Both the position numbers and the translations under genes were made by a program. DNA of 64,000 nucleotides, taken from contig JASGFJ010000006.1 in the NCBI GenBank assembly GCA_047605645.1, positions 1 through 64,000 of the forward strand, in the 5' to 3' direction. Positions within the stretch are counted from its first letter, which is position 1; each line of letters opens with the position of its first letter. This document shows positions 42,427 through 52,093 of this stretch, piece by piece. A model generated the notes under the pieces. It did not search any database. It saw only the letters and a program-made list of their open reading frames with translations, and was not told the origin of the DNA. Source of the DNA: UBA1309 sp047605645 (GTDB lineage: Bacteria > Bacteroidota > Bacteroidia > Bacteroidales > Dysgonomonadaceae).

Positions 42427-44373
42427 TCAATCTAAAGAGTCTAATTCTTGTTGCCACAAGTGAAGAGAAGCGTCACTGGGCATACGCCAGTCTCCGCGTG
42501 GAGACAGGTTTACAGAGCCGACTTTCGGCCCGTCGGGCAAGCACGAACGTTTGAATTGTTGATAGAAAAATCTTCTGAAAAAAACGTGTAACCATTTTCG
42601 AATCATTTCTTTTGAGAATTCTTCTGAAAATGCTTTTTGAGCTAGAAAATAAATTTTGGAAGGGCTAAATCCGAAGCGTAGCACATAATAAAGAAAGAAA
42701 TCGTGTAATACGTAAGGACCTACCACATCTTCCGTTTTCTGGGCTATTTCTCCGTTTTCGTTTGCCGGTAAAAGTTCCGGGCTTACCGGTGTGTCGATCA
42801 CATCCATTAAAACGCTTTTTGCTTCATCGCTCATTTGTGTGTCTGCAACCCATTTCACCAATGTGCGGACAAGTGTTTTCGGCACTCCGTTGTTGACCGC
42901 ATACATAGACATATGGTCGCCATTGTAAGTGCACCAGCCAAGAGCTAATTCCGATAAGTCTCCTGTTCCGATGACAAGTCCGTTTACTTTATTGGCATAA
43001 TCCATCAGAATTTGCGTCCGTTCTCTGGCCTGAGAGTTTTCATAAGTAATGTCATGCACCGATGCGTTTTGTCCGATGTCTCGAAAATGTAGATTCACCG
43101 CATCGGCAATCGGTATTTCAAGCATGGTCACACCTAAAGCTTTCATCAGCTCCACAGCATTGTTTTTGGTTCGGTGAGTTGTCCCAAAACCCGGCATCGT
43201 GATGCCGTAAATATTTTGGCGAGAAAGGTTTATTTTATCGAATGCTTTGGCCATAACCAGTAGAGCCAATGTGGAGTCGAGACCTCCCGAAACTCCGATA
43301 ACACAGTTCTTTATGCCCGTGTGTAACAATCGTTTGGCTAACCCTCCAACCTGTATAGAGAATATTTCTTCACAGCGTTCATTCAAGAGAGCATCTTGTT
43401 TGGGCACAAAAGGCATGGGGTTGATAAAACGTTCGAATTTTTGGAGCCCGCTTTCTTCCATATCCGGTATCTCTACATAGCGGTAATGAACATTTTCCAA
43501 CATGGGATATTCATTGCGTGTAAACGATTTGTTTTTGATCCGGTCACTTCTTAGTTTTTCTATATCTATTTCGGCGCATATAATTTCACCGTTAAAAGAG
43601 AAGCGTTTATTTTCTGCCAGAATTTCTCCGTTTTCGGCAATCAGGCTGTGTCCTGAAAAAACAATGTCTGTTGTGGATTCACCATTTCCGGCCGCAGCAT
43701 ATATATAGCCGGCCATGCAACGGGCTGATTGTTGTGAAACTAAAGATTTGCGATAAGATGATTTTCCTGCTGTTTCGTTACTTGCCGATAAGTTGAAAAT
43801 CAGATCTGCTCCGTGAAGGGCATGAATACTTGATGGTGGAATGGGTGTCCATAAGTCTTCGCATAGTTCAATCGCAAAACGAGAATGGTTGTTTTCGAAA
43901 ATAAGATGGATTCCCACAGGAACCGATTTTCCCAAAATAGAGACTTCTGTTTCTTTCAATTCCCGGGAAGATGCAAACCAGCGTTTGTCATAAAATTCAT
44001 TGTAATTGGGCAAAAATGTTTTGGGAACAATTCCGTGGATTTTTCCATGTGAAATCACAACTGCAACATTGTAGAGCCGGCCTTTTATTTCCAGAGGGAG
44101 CCCTGCGATTGATATCAACGGAAGGGTAGAGGTTGCCGAGACAAAAAGCTCTAAGGCAGATAATGCTCCGCAAATCAGCACACGCTGATTGTATAAATCG
44201 TTGCAGGTATAACCGGTGATTCCCATTTCCGGAAATACGACAACAGTTGCTGCTTGCTTTACAGCCTCGTTTGCCAGGCGAATCATTTCTGTTACGTTGT
44301 AATCGCAATCTGCTACTCTGATAGCCGGCGTTGCAGCGGCTACTTTTATAAATCCAAAATTATTTCCAAGCAT
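42427..44373 (-). CDS. nadE: Glutamine-dependent NAD+ synthetase
   Basis: A 648-residue NadE2-type enzyme: an N-terminal nitrilase-like glutaminase (residues ~1-290; VFPEMGITGY, Glu and Lys plus Cys in AIELCEDLW) and a C-terminal synthetase domain starting with GVSGGLDSTLALLVM. It converts deamido-NAD+ to NAD+ with ATP and glutamine-derived ammonia. TAAATTTG at 44393-44400 is its -7 element. It is not linked to the NrtR-type sites in this window. Confidence 0.95.
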   Translation of the reverse strand: MLGNNFGFIKVAAATPAIRVADCDYNVTEMIRLANEAVKQAATVVVFPEMGITGYTCNDLYNQRVLICGALSALELFVSATSTLPLISIAGLPLEIKGRLYNVAVVISHGKIHGIVPKTFLPNYNEFYDKRWFASSRELKETEVSILGKSVPVGIHLIFENNHSRFAIELCEDLWTPIPPSSIHALHGADLIFNLSASNETAGKSSYRKSLVSQQSARCMAGYIYAAAGNGESTTDIVFSGHSLIAENGEILAENKRFSFNGEIICAEIDIEKLRSDRIKNKSFTRNEYPMLENVHYRYVEIPDMEESGLQKFERFINPMPFVPKQDALLNERCEEIFSIQVGGLAKRLLHTGIKNCVIGVSGGLDSTLALLVMAKAFDKINLSRQNIYGITMPGFGTTHRTKNNAVELMKALGVTMLEIPIADAVNLHFRDIGQNASVHDITYENSQARERTQILMDYANKVNGLVIGTGDLSELALGWCTYNGDHMSMYAVNNGVPKTLVRTLVKWVADTQMSDEAKSVLMDVIDTPVSPELLPANENGEIAQKTEDVVGPYVLHDFFLYYVLRFGFSPSKIYFLAQKAFSEEFSKEMIRKWLHVFFRRFFYQQFKRSCLPDGPKVGSVNLSPRGDWRMPSDASLHLWQQELDSLD

Positions 44374-44392
44374 AACATTATTTGTTTGAATA

Positions 44393-44400
44393 CAAATTTA
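44393..44400 (-). promoter_or_regulatory. nadE -7 element
   Basis: TAAATTTG on the minus strand, about 20 bases before the start codon. Confidence 0.5.
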
Positions 44401-44441
44401 CACGAAAAGCTTCGAATAACGGCATGTTTTTAGAAAGTAAA

Positions 44442-44470
44442 AGCGTTGCGGCTGTAACAGCCACAACGCT
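44442..44470 (-). terminator. Terminator after ahpC
   Basis: AGCGTTGTGGCTG-tta-CAGCCGCAACGCT with a T-rich tail (TTTTACTTTCT) on the minus strand. It falls between ahpC and nadE. Confidence 0.75.
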
Positions 44471-44513
44471 CATCCTTTTTTATTTTTGGTAAGATTGGCT
44501 ACAAGCCTTTCGA

Positions 44514-45146
44514 TTATTTTTGAGACAAATAGTCTGAAATACCATCTTGCGTAGCTTTCAGGCCTTTGTCACCTTTGTGCCAGTTAGCAGGACACACTTC
44601 TCCGTATTGTTCTGTAAACTGCAAAGCGTCAATCAAGCGGATTGCTTCTTCTACGCTACGTCCAAGAGGCATGTCGTTTACTACCTGATGGCGAACAACT
44701 CCTTCTTTATCGATAAGGAACAAACCGCGGTAAGCCTGAGGTGCACCTACAAAGATTTCTTCACCTTCGTCGGTGTAATCTGTTTCACCTGCCAAAACAT
44801 CGAAGTTTTTAGAGATGGTCAGAGAATGGTCTGCGATGATAGGATAAGTAACTCCTTGGATTCCTCCTTCGTTTTGTGGAGTCTGAAGCCATTTCCAGTG
44901 AGAGAAAGCAGAGTCTGTAGAAGCTCCGATAACGGCAACGTTACGGCTTTCAAATTCGGCAAGCTTGTCCTGAAATGCGATTAATTCTGTAGGACAAACA
45001 AATGTGAAGTCTGCCGGATAGAAGAACAACACAACGTATTTCTTTCCGATGAACTGGTCCAATGAATATTTTTCAACGATTTCGTTTCCGTTGATTACTG
45101 CGTCTGTAGAAAATAATGGTGCTTTTTTACCAACTAATACTCCCAT
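44514..45146 (-). CDS. ahpC: Typical 2-Cys peroxiredoxin (AhpC/Prx1)
   Basis: A 210-residue peroxiredoxin. DFTFVCPTE carries the peroxidatic Cys and EVCPANWH the resolving Cys. It reduces peroxides with thiol electrons. No ahpF or thioredoxin reductase is next to it. -7 element TAACTTTG at 45188-45195 with TTG 20 bases before it. Confidence 0.95.
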   Translation of the reverse strand: MGVLVGKKAPLFSTDAVINGNEIVEKYSLDQFIGKKYVVLFFYPADFTFVCPTELIAFQDKLAEFESRNVAVIGASTDSAFSHWKWLQTPQNEGGIQGVTYPIIADHSLTISKNFDVLAGETDYTDEGEEIFVGAPQAYRGLFLIDKEGVVRHQVVNDMPLGRSVEEAIRLIDALQFTEQYGEVCPANWHKGDKGLKATQDGISDYLSQK

Positions 45147-45187
45147 AATGTTATAAATTTTAATTGTTTAAATTGTAACTTTCATGA

Positions 45188-45218
45188 CAAAGTTAACCAA
45201 TCGTTATAGGAGAGACAA
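45188..45218 (-). promoter_or_regulatory. ahpC promoter
   Basis: TTG (45216-45218), 20 bases, TAACTTTG (45188-45195), minus strand: a good Bacteroidetes promoter. Confidence 0.65.
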
Positions 45219-45325
45219 GTTAATTATCAGTCAAATTATATTGTTTTTTTTTATGGCTGATAAATGTCGCGCGCAATGCTGCTGATAGTTATTATCTTTC
45301 ATGTTTCTATTTATATAGATTTTAT

Positions 45326-45985
45326 CTATTTCTTTCGAGCTGTATTTTCGTCTTCTCCTTTAAGAGACGGCAGATGGATATTGTATTTTGTTGCTAGAAT
45401 ACGGATGAAAATTACGGTTCCCGCAGTAAGTAATTCGTTCAATACAAGATTCATGTTCATAAAATCGAGCAGGCAGAATACGATTCCTCCAATCACACAA
45501 GCTACGGCATAAAGCTCAGCCGAGAAAACCAAAGGAATTTCATTGATGAGAATATCTCGAATAACACTACCGATTACACCGGTAATAGTCCCCATGGTGA
45601 TGATTACCCAAAATGAATAACCGAGTGCAAGTGCTTTTTCGCACCCAACGACCACAAAAAGGCTTAATCCGAAGGTGTCAAACCAGAAGAAGGTATTGTT
45701 GAGATGGACCAGATATTTACGAAAAAGAATAACGAACAGCATGCCAAATGCAGTACACCACAAGTACAGACTGTTGATCAACCAAAAAGGAGTGAGCCCC
45801 AGCAGCAAATCCCGAAGGGTTCCTCCTCCGGTGGCGGTAACAAATCCGACAACAAAGGCTCCGAACCAGTCAATTTTTTTGGCAGAAGCAAGCCGTACTC
45901 CACTTATTGCGAAAGTGACCGTACCTAAAATTTCAATAATGTCAACAAATTGGATGTCTTTAAAAAAGTCAATCGGCAAGCCCAT
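45326..45985 (-). CDS. TRIC-type cation channel family protein (UPF0126/YicG)
   Basis: A 219-residue integral membrane protein with about seven hydrophobic segments in two repeated halves. Each half has the glycine-rich motif of the family: FVTATGGGTLRDLLLG and GVIGSVIRDILINEIPLVF. Bacterial TRIC homologues conduct monovalent cations. Downstream gene 46008-46511 is upstream in transcription; the 22-base gap suggests co-transcription. Confidence 0.9.
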   Translation of the reverse strand: MGLPIDFFKDIQFVDIIEILGTVTFAISGVRLASAKKIDWFGAFVVGFVTATGGGTLRDLLLGLTPFWLINSLYLWCTAFGMLFVILFRKYLVHLNNTFFWFDTFGLSLFVVVGCEKALALGYSFWVIITMGTITGVIGSVIRDILINEIPLVFSAELYAVACVIGGIVFCLLDFMNMNLVLNELLTAGTVIFIRILATKYNIHLPSLKGEDENTARKK

Positions 45986-46007
45986 TATTTTAATGTATTA
46001 TCAAGTT

Positions 46008-46511
46008 TTACCAAATTTCAGTGTCGAGAAAAGATTTCAATGTTCCTAATCCTACGCAGATACCGGCGCGGGCAAAAAATTGTTGACGGCCATGTAGCAC
46101 ATCAAAGTCGTATCCCGTTTTAATAAAAAAGAATTTATAATCCATATATAAATTGGGAGTAATAACGATTCCGTCTTTCCGTCCCTTGCGAAAGTCGAAA
46201 AGATAACCCGCATCACAGTTCAGTAGAAGGGTGAATTTTGTTTTGTTGAAAAGCTTTTCCGTTCCGAACCATGACAATTGTATAGGTTGGAGGTTCAATC
46301 CGGCCATTTCTGCTCCTCCGGAAGTCGTGTATTGGAGCCCGCTTGAAATGAAGCAGTTTAACGGGTTTTTGGGATGGATGGTTGGCACAGAAAGAGACGC
46401 TACAAATTGTCCGTCTGCTTTATCCGTATATTGACCTCCTAATCCGATAAACTGAGCATGAACCAGTATCGGGAATAAAGTCAGGAGTATTCCGATGATT
46501 CGTCTTTTCAT
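46008..46511 (-). CDS. Small secreted or outer-membrane beta-barrel-like protein, unknown
   Basis: A 167-residue protein with a signal peptide (GILLTLFPILVHAQ) and an alternating polar/aromatic pattern (LSWFGTEKLFNKTKFTLLL, YMDYKFFFIKTGYDF) suggesting a small beta-barrel. I do not recognise a family. It precedes the TRIC gene by 22 bases on the same strand. Confidence 0.65.
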   Translation of the reverse strand: MKRRIIGILLTLFPILVHAQFIGLGGQYTDKADGQFVASLSVPTIHPKNPLNCFISSGLQYTTSGGAEMAGLNLQPIQLSWFGTEKLFNKTKFTLLLNCDAGYLFDFRKGRKDGIVITPNLYMDYKFFFIKTGYDFDVLHGRQQFFARAGICVGLGTLKSFLDTEIW

Positions 46512-46664
46512 TAGGCCTGGTTTTTATAAGTATTTCTGGGTTGCTTTCTGCGATGTAATTATAAGAATAACAATTCTTTTCTTGTAGGGTTTAAGCGAAA
46601 TAAATCTTTTTTTATTCTTTCGGGACAATAGATACATACAGTGGTTTTGCTGTAATTGTTTTCT

Positions 46665-47729
46665 TTATTGTATTATACCACTCCCAATGCACAATTTGCA
46701 ATCCTTGTCATAAATCACACCAAATTGCCCCGCAGCAATGCCCTGTATTTTGTCTTCGGAATGTATCGTGAGCAAATCACCGTCTTTTTCCAGTATCCCT
46801 TGTGTAAATTCAGGGGTGTGTCTTATCTTGAATGCAATTTCTTTGGTGCCCGAAAAGTCTCCCCAAAGGTCTTTCGTTATAAATTGAAATCCTCTCAGTG
46901 ATACATCTTTTCCGTATTGAGTTTCCGGATCGTATCCGTTTGATACATACAGAACATTTGAGTCCGTGTCTTTCCTGACAACAAACCAGGGTCCTCCGCT
47001 CAGGCCTAATCCCCGGCGCTGACCAATGGTGTGAAACCAGAAGCCGTCATGCTGTCCGACTACTTTACCTGTTTCCAATTCTACTATTTTCCCTTTCTTA
47101 ACCCCCAAATAACGGCGAATGAAATCGTTATAATTGATTTTTCCCAGAAAGCAAATGCCCTGACTGTCTTTTCGTTGCGCTGAGGGGAGTTTGTTTTCTG
47201 CAGCGATTTGACGAACTTCGCTTTTCAGCAAATCTCCGATTGGAAACATTAGTTTAGAAACTTGTGCATAGTTGATTTGACCTAAAAAGTAGGTCTGGTC
47301 TTTCACCTGATCACGGGCTGTCGATAGCCAGGTGAGACCGTCTTTTTCGGTTGTTGTAGCATAGTGTCCGGTCGCAATTTTATCGAAGTCATGTCCCCAT
47401 TTTTGGTCAAAATATCCGAATTTAATCATCTTGTTGCACATCATATCGGGATTGGGAGTCAAACCGCGGCGAACAGCCTCAATGGTATAGCTCACCACAT
47501 TCTCCCAATACTCTTCATGCAAAGAGACAATTTCAAAGCGGCAACCGTATTTCTTCGCTACGGCTGTTGTAATTTCAATATCTTCTTCTGAAGGACAATC
47601 AATAAACCCTTTTTCATCTTCCATGCCGATTCGGATGTAAAATATAGTAGGGTCATACCCTTGCTCTTTAAGACGATGAACGACAACAGAACTGTCGACA
47701 CCTCCGGAAACTAATGCAGCAATATTCAT
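46665..47729 (-). CDS. mnmA: tRNA-specific 2-thiouridylase MnmA
   Basis: A 354-residue enzyme that thiolates U34 of tRNA(Lys, Glu, Gln) with ATP. Motifs: ALVSGGVDSSV (PP-loop), the catalytic Cys in NPDMMCN, GHYA, DQTYFLGQ, KDSQGICFLGK with the second catalytic Cys, and IGQRRGLGL. Bacteroidetes may have more than one MnmA; this is a complete one. -7 element TACCTTTG at 47758-47765. Confidence 0.95.
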   Translation of the reverse strand: MNIAALVSGGVDSSVVVHRLKEQGYDPTIFYIRIGMEDEKGFIDCPSEEDIEITTAVAKKYGCRFEIVSLHEEYWENVVSYTIEAVRRGLTPNPDMMCNKMIKFGYFDQKWGHDFDKIATGHYATTTEKDGLTWLSTARDQVKDQTYFLGQINYAQVSKLMFPIGDLLKSEVRQIAAENKLPSAQRKDSQGICFLGKINYNDFIRRYLGVKKGKIVELETGKVVGQHDGFWFHTIGQRRGLGLSGGPWFVVRKDTDSNVLYVSNGYDPETQYGKDVSLRGFQFITKDLWGDFSGTKEIAFKIRHTPEFTQGILEKDGDLLTIHSEDKIQGIAAGQFGVIYDKDCKLCIGSGIIQ

Positions 47730-47757
47730 TTTGTCAAAATGTTACCTAAATAGAGTG

Positions 47758-47765
47758 CAAAGGTA
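47758..47765 (-). promoter_or_regulatory. mnmA -7 element
   Basis: TACCTTTG on the minus strand, 28 bases before the start codon. Confidence 0.5.
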
Positions 47766-47788
47766 AAGCTATTATCTGAAAAAAAGAA

Positions 47789-47819
47789 ATGCACCGCAGG
47801 AGTCTTTTGCAGTGCATTT
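47789..47819 (-). terminator. Terminator of the GH51 gene
   Basis: AATGCACTGCA, a 10-base loop, TGCGGTGCATT followed by TCTTTTTTTC on the minus strand, 22 bases after the arabinofuranosidase stop. Confidence 0.8.
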
Positions 47820-47840
47820 ATGAATTAAAAACAACTTCTG

Positions 47841-49385
47841 TCAATTCAGTTCAATGGTAACAAGTGATTTTGCCGGAAGTTTCACTTTCAATATGCCATT
47901 TTTCAGAGAAGCATTTTTGAAATCTTTCAGGGTAACTACGTTTGGACTTTCAAAAGAGTTGTAACTGTTGATTTGTGGAGCCGAAATGTAATTTCCGTTT
48001 AATACGCGGCTGATGCCATTGCCGTCGAGTCTGCAACTTATTTCAATTTCTTCCCGGGGAAGGATATTCACAAAGGATACGTGTGTTTTTCCTTCTTTGT
48101 CTCTGGATGCTGATACCGAAACCGCTTTAATTTGTTCTCCGGATAGTGTATAGGCAGGGCTCTCCAGGTCTACAGGGATCATTGTTGCGTCCTGATGCAC
48201 TTTATACATATCGAAAACATGGTAAGTGGGAGTCAGAATCATTTTTTCATTCTTGGTTAGAAACAAAGATTGAAGTACATTCACCATTTGTGCGATATTT
48301 GCCATTTTGACGCGGTCGCAATGTTGTTGGAAAATATTTAATATAATGCCGGCCAGCAAAGCATCACGCAATGAATTTTGCTGGTAAAGCACTCCTTCGT
48401 TAGTCCCTGATTTTTGATCATACCAAGTACCCCATTCATCAACGATCATCCCGATTTCTTTTTTTGGATCGTATTTGTCCATGATTGTTGCATGGTCACT
48501 GATGGTTTTGTCCATTCCATATCCATTCTTGAGCAGATTGAAATAATCTGTTTCATTGAAGTCGATGGCATATCCTTTTTCCGTCCAACTATTTGTGAAT
48601 GTGTAATTGTGTACGGAGACTCCTTTTACCAGATTATTCGGAATATCCTTCATCATCACTTCCATCCATTTGCTGTCATTTGAGTTTGGGCCTCCGGCTA
48701 TTTTGTACAATTTGTTGTCTCCATAGTCACGGCAGAAAGTCGCATATCGTCGGTATTGGTCGGCATAATACTCCGGTGTCATGTTTCCTCCGCAGCCCCA
48801 ATTTTCATTTCCTACCCCCCAAAAGTGTACTTTCCAGGCTTTCTCACGTCCGTTTTTCTTCCGTAGGTTTACCATGGGGCTTTCGGCATCGGATGTGATA
48901 TATTCTACCCATTTTGACATTTCTTCGACTGCTCCGCTTCCAACATTTCCGCAGATATAGGGCTCCGTACCGAGTACTTCGCACAGATTCAGAAATTCAT
49001 GTGTGCCGAAGCTGTTATCTTCAACCACACCTCCCCAGTTTGTATTTACCATTTTCGGACGTTTTTCCCGTGGTCCGATTCCGTCCATCCAGTGGTATTC
49101 GTCTGCGAAGCACCCTCCAGGCCAGCGAAGATTGGGGATTTTTATCTCTTTCAAAGCATCAATAATGTCTTTGCGTACTCCATTAATATTCGGGATTGAT
49201 GAATTTTCGCCAACCCATAAACCGTCGTAAATACAGCGTCCGAGATGTTCGGAGAATTGTCCGTAAATATTTCGGTTGATTTGATACTGCCCCTGGTTGA
49301 GGTGAATGACTGCCTCTGCTTTTTGCTGTGCCGGAGAAAAAGCGGAAACAGCAAGGCAGGCCATACTGAAAATGATTTTCTTCAT
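47841..49385 (-). CDS. Secreted alpha-L-arabinofuranosidase, GH51
   Basis: A 514-residue GH51 enzyme with signal peptide (MACLAVSAFSPAQ). Motifs: YGQFSEHLGRCIYDGLW, LRWPGGCFADEYHW, GVGNENWGCGG with the acid/base Glu, and IVDEWGTWYD with the nucleophile Glu; C-terminal beta-sandwich domain (KVKLPAKSLVTIELN). It releases arabinose from arabinan or arabinoxylan. Monocistronic here; no AraR-type palindrome like the one before GH3 was seen near its start. Confidence 0.94.
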   Translation of the reverse strand: MKKIIFSMACLAVSAFSPAQQKAEAVIHLNQGQYQINRNIYGQFSEHLGRCIYDGLWVGENSSIPNINGVRKDIIDALKEIKIPNLRWPGGCFADEYHWMDGIGPREKRPKMVNTNWGGVVEDNSFGTHEFLNLCEVLGTEPYICGNVGSGAVEEMSKWVEYITSDAESPMVNLRKKNGREKAWKVHFWGVGNENWGCGGNMTPEYYADQYRRYATFCRDYGDNKLYKIAGGPNSNDSKWMEVMMKDIPNNLVKGVSVHNYTFTNSWTEKGYAIDFNETDYFNLLKNGYGMDKTISDHATIMDKYDPKKEIGMIVDEWGTWYDQKSGTNEGVLYQQNSLRDALLAGIILNIFQQHCDRVKMANIAQMVNVLQSLFLTKNEKMILTPTYHVFDMYKVHQDATMIPVDLESPAYTLSGEQIKAVSVSASRDKEGKTHVSFVNILPREEIEISCRLDGNGISRVLNGNYISAPQINSYNSFESPNVVTLKDFKNASLKNGILKVKLPAKSLVTIELN

Positions 49386-50252
49386 GTGGATTATTTATTT
49401 TTAAAGTTGCAATTTTGAGTTGTTTCCTTTTTTGTGTAAGCCGGAGCTGCTATGTATTCATACCTAACGATTGGATTGCTTTGTGCCATAAATGTGGTGT
49501 CCTGAGCTAAAATAAAGAAAAAAAATCTCTGAAATGAAAAGGAGCATAAACTTCACCGCTTGCATGCTTCTGAATTATGACTTTTGGTTAATAATAGTTT
49601 CTTTACAAAGAAAATGGTTTATATATAATAATGTGTAATATCCACACTTAATAAATGTTATTTAACCTGCTTTTCTCAAATAGAGATGCTTTTATCCGTA
49701 AGCCCCGCGTATATACTTGTCAGAATAAGAGAATTCGTCTTTTTATGCAAATTCTCTTTGTGTAATTCTCTTGTAGTGTTCGGTAATTTTATCCTTTTAC
49801 GGTAGATTTATAACTCCGGGGATCGGTACTTACAAGTTGCAGGTCGAAGAAGGCGAAAACCGGCAATCGATTCCACTTTCTTTCCGTAATTGATGAGTTC
49901 ATCTGCAAGAGGCTTCTCTAATATTCAACCGGAGTAAAGAAGATACCTGCCGGATACCTGTTCGAACGTTTAAGAATATGTTTTTCCTGAAATCGACAAG
50001 ATTTACCTTTGTCGTTTCTCATTGATGAATAGGTTTATGTTGATTGATAAAAGGCAACGTTGAAAAGAATGGATCGAAAAGGATGCGGTTGTTACAGATA
50101 AACAAACGAATGCCTGTTTACGAAGATGTAATCTTTGGACATAAGTAAAGTTCAGCGTAACAAGCTTCCATCTAAATTGAGCCGGTCAATCTTCTGTGGC
50201 GGACGAAGATGATTCTTTGCCTTTTATTCTCTCCTTTTCCAAAAGAAAAGTG
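49386..50252. other. Gap upstream of pheS with a decayed coding scrap
   Basis: About 870 bases. The only coding-like stretch is a frame at 49777-49893 (plus strand) that reads RFITPGIGTYKLQVEEGENR and ends SIPLSFRN-stop; this looks like the last beta-strands of a lost secreted or cell-surface protein. The remainder is AT-rich without recognised signals. Confidence 0.45.
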
Positions 50253-50260
50253 TATTTTTG
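50253..50260 (+). promoter_or_regulatory. pheS -7 element
   Basis: TATTTTTG, 26 bases before the start at 50287; the longer frame from 50209 includes this promoter and is rejected. Confidence 0.55.
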
Positions 50261-50286
50261 CATCGCAAAAGAAAAATATGGGTGTA

Positions 50287-51306
50287 ATGATTGACAAAAT
50301 AAACGCACTACTAGAAGAAATAGAGAAAGTTAAAGCGGAAAAAGCAGAAGAAATAGAGGCTTTACGTATCAAATATCTCAGTAAAAAGGGGGAGATTTCA
50401 TCCTTGATGAATGATTTTCGAAATGTGGCGGCAGATCAGAAACGTGAAGTGGGCATGAAGCTCAATGTGCTGAAAGAAACTGCTCAACAAAAAATCAACG
50501 AACTGAAAGATGCATTTGAAAGTAAGGAGACTACTGAAGAATCAATAGATTTGACACGTACAGCCTATCCGGTTGCTTTAGGTACGCGTCATCCGCTTTC
50601 TGTGGTGAAAAAGGAGATTTGCGACATTTTCCGTCGTCTGGGCTTTTCCATTGCAGAAGGACCGGAGGTCGAAGATGACTGGCATGTGTTCTCGGCATTG
50701 AATTTTGCAGAAGATCATCCTGCGCGTGATATGCAGGATACGTTTTTTATCGCGCATGATCCTCAGGTAGTATTGCGCACGCATACCTCTTCTGTTCAAA
50801 CCCGTGTAATGGAAAAGCAACAGCCTCCTATTCGTATTATCTGTCCCGGAAGAGTGTATCGTAACGAAGCCATTTCTTATCGTGCACACTGTTTCTTCCA
50901 TCAGGTCGAAGCGCTTTACATTGACAAAAATGTATCTTTTGCCGATTTGAAGCAGGTATTGCTTTTCTTTGCCAAAGAGATGTTCGGCGCTGATACGAAA
51001 ATACGCCTTCGTCCTTCTTATTTCCCATTTACCGAGCCGAGTGCAGAGATGGATATTTCCTGCAATATCTGCGGAGGTAAAGGTTGCGCTTTTTGTAAAC
51101 ATACCGGTTGGGTAGAAATTCTCGGTTGTGGTATGGTTGATCCCAATGTATTGGAAAATTGTGGTATCGACAGCACAAAATACACCGGTTATGCTTTGGG
51201 AATGGGAGTCGAACGTATCACAAACCTGAAATATCGTGTGAAGGATTTGCGTATGTTCTCTGAAAACGACATTCGTTTTCTTGACCAATTCAAGTCAGCG
51301 CATTAG
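50287..51306 (+). CDS. pheS: Phenylalanyl-tRNA synthetase alpha subunit
   Basis: A 339-residue PheS: N-terminal coiled-coil (~1-85) binding tRNA, then class II motifs, with GPEVEDDWHVFSALNF, LRTHTSSVQTR, CPGRVYRNEAISYRAHCFFHQ and GMGVERI near the end. ATG 50278 is also possible, but 50287 gives the usual start of Bacteroidetes PheS. It ends at a strong terminator; pheT is not in the window. Confidence 0.97.
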   Translation: MIDKINALLEEIEKVKAEKAEEIEALRIKYLSKKGEISSLMNDFRNVAADQKREVGMKLNVLKETAQQKINELKDAFESKETTEESIDLTRTAYPVALGTRHPLSVVKKEICDIFRRLGFSIAEGPEVEDDWHVFSALNFAEDHPARDMQDTFFIAHDPQVVLRTHTSSVQTRVMEKQQPPIRIICPGRVYRNEAISYRAHCFFHQVEALYIDKNVSFADLKQVLLFFAKEMFGADTKIRLRPSYFPFTEPSAEMDISCNICGGKGCAFCKHTGWVEILGCGMVDPNVLENCGIDSTKYTGYALGMGVERITNLKYRVKDLRMFSENDIRFLDQFKSAH

Positions 51307-51340
51307 AATCCGATTTATTTCTGTAAATCTTATTTGATAT

Positions 51341-51371
51341 AAAAAAACAACCGAGTCTCGGTTGTTTTTTA
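51341..51371 (+). terminator. Terminator of pheS
   Basis: AACAACCGAG-T-CTCGGTTGTT flanked by A and T runs. Confidence 0.9.
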
Positions 51372-51442
51372 TTTGTAAGTACTTTCTGAAGAAAAATAAT
51401 AACAGCTACTTTCTATTTTTTTCTTTCTTCCGAAAAAATAGA

Positions 51443-51450
51443 TACCTTTG
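51443..51450 (+). promoter_or_regulatory. -7 element of the bifunctional nuclease gene
   Basis: TACCTTTG, 32 bases before the ATG at 51483. Confidence 0.5.
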
Positions 51451-51482
51451 AAATACAATAATCTTATTCAGTACACTTAATT

Positions 51483-52076
51483 ATGGAAAAGGTCAGATTA
51501 AAAGTCTTGGGGTTCTCATTCAATCAGACACAAACAGGAACTTACGGTTTGGTTTTATCAGAGGAAATGGGTCGACGCAGACTAATGGTTATCGTTGGTA
51601 CTCCGGAAGCACAATCAATTGCTTTCGTTTTACAGCATACTATTCCTCCGCGCCCGCTGACACACGACCTGTTTCGTTCCTTTATGGGAGAGTTTGATAT
51701 TACTCTTCTGGAAGCTTTGGTGTATAAATTTGAAGATGGAATATTTTTTTCTAAACTGATGTTTGAACAACATGGCGCTATCTCTACAATAGAATCGCGT
51801 ACATCGGATGCCGTTGCTCTGGCTTTGCGGGCGAATGCGCCGATTTACACAACAGAAGACATCATGCAGGAATTAGGTGTTGTCTTCTCTGAAAAAGACG
51901 AAGTGCTGCAGTCTCCCCCTTCGCGTGAGAGTTCGATAGATGATCTGGAATATGAAGACGAAAATACGGTTGAGGAATTGCAGCAAAAACTTCAGGAGGC
52001 CATTGAACAGGAGAATTATGAACAGGCTTCCCTCATCCGTGATGAATTAATTCGAAAAGGGAAAAACGGAAATTAA
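51483..52076 (+). CDS. Bifunctional nuclease-domain protein with UVR motif
   Basis: A 197-residue protein. Residues ~1-140 are a BFN/DUF151 domain (LVLSEEMGRRRLMVIVGTPEAQSIAF, TSDAVALALRANAPIYT). A C-terminal UvrB/UvrC-type motif follows (VEELQQKLQEAIEQENYEQA), which usually mediates protein interaction. Such proteins are stable conserved genes in Bacteroidetes, in RNA or DNA metabolism. rsmE follows after 17 bases. Confidence 0.88.
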   Translation: MEKVRLKVLGFSFNQTQTGTYGLVLSEEMGRRRLMVIVGTPEAQSIAFVLQHTIPPRPLTHDLFRSFMGEFDITLLEALVYKFEDGIFFSKLMFEQHGAISTIESRTSDAVALALRANAPIYTTEDIMQELGVVFSEKDEVLQSPPSRESSIDDLEYEDENTVEELQQKLQEAIEQENYEQASLIRDELIRKGKNGN

Positions 52077-52093
52077 ATTTACCTTAAATTCAA

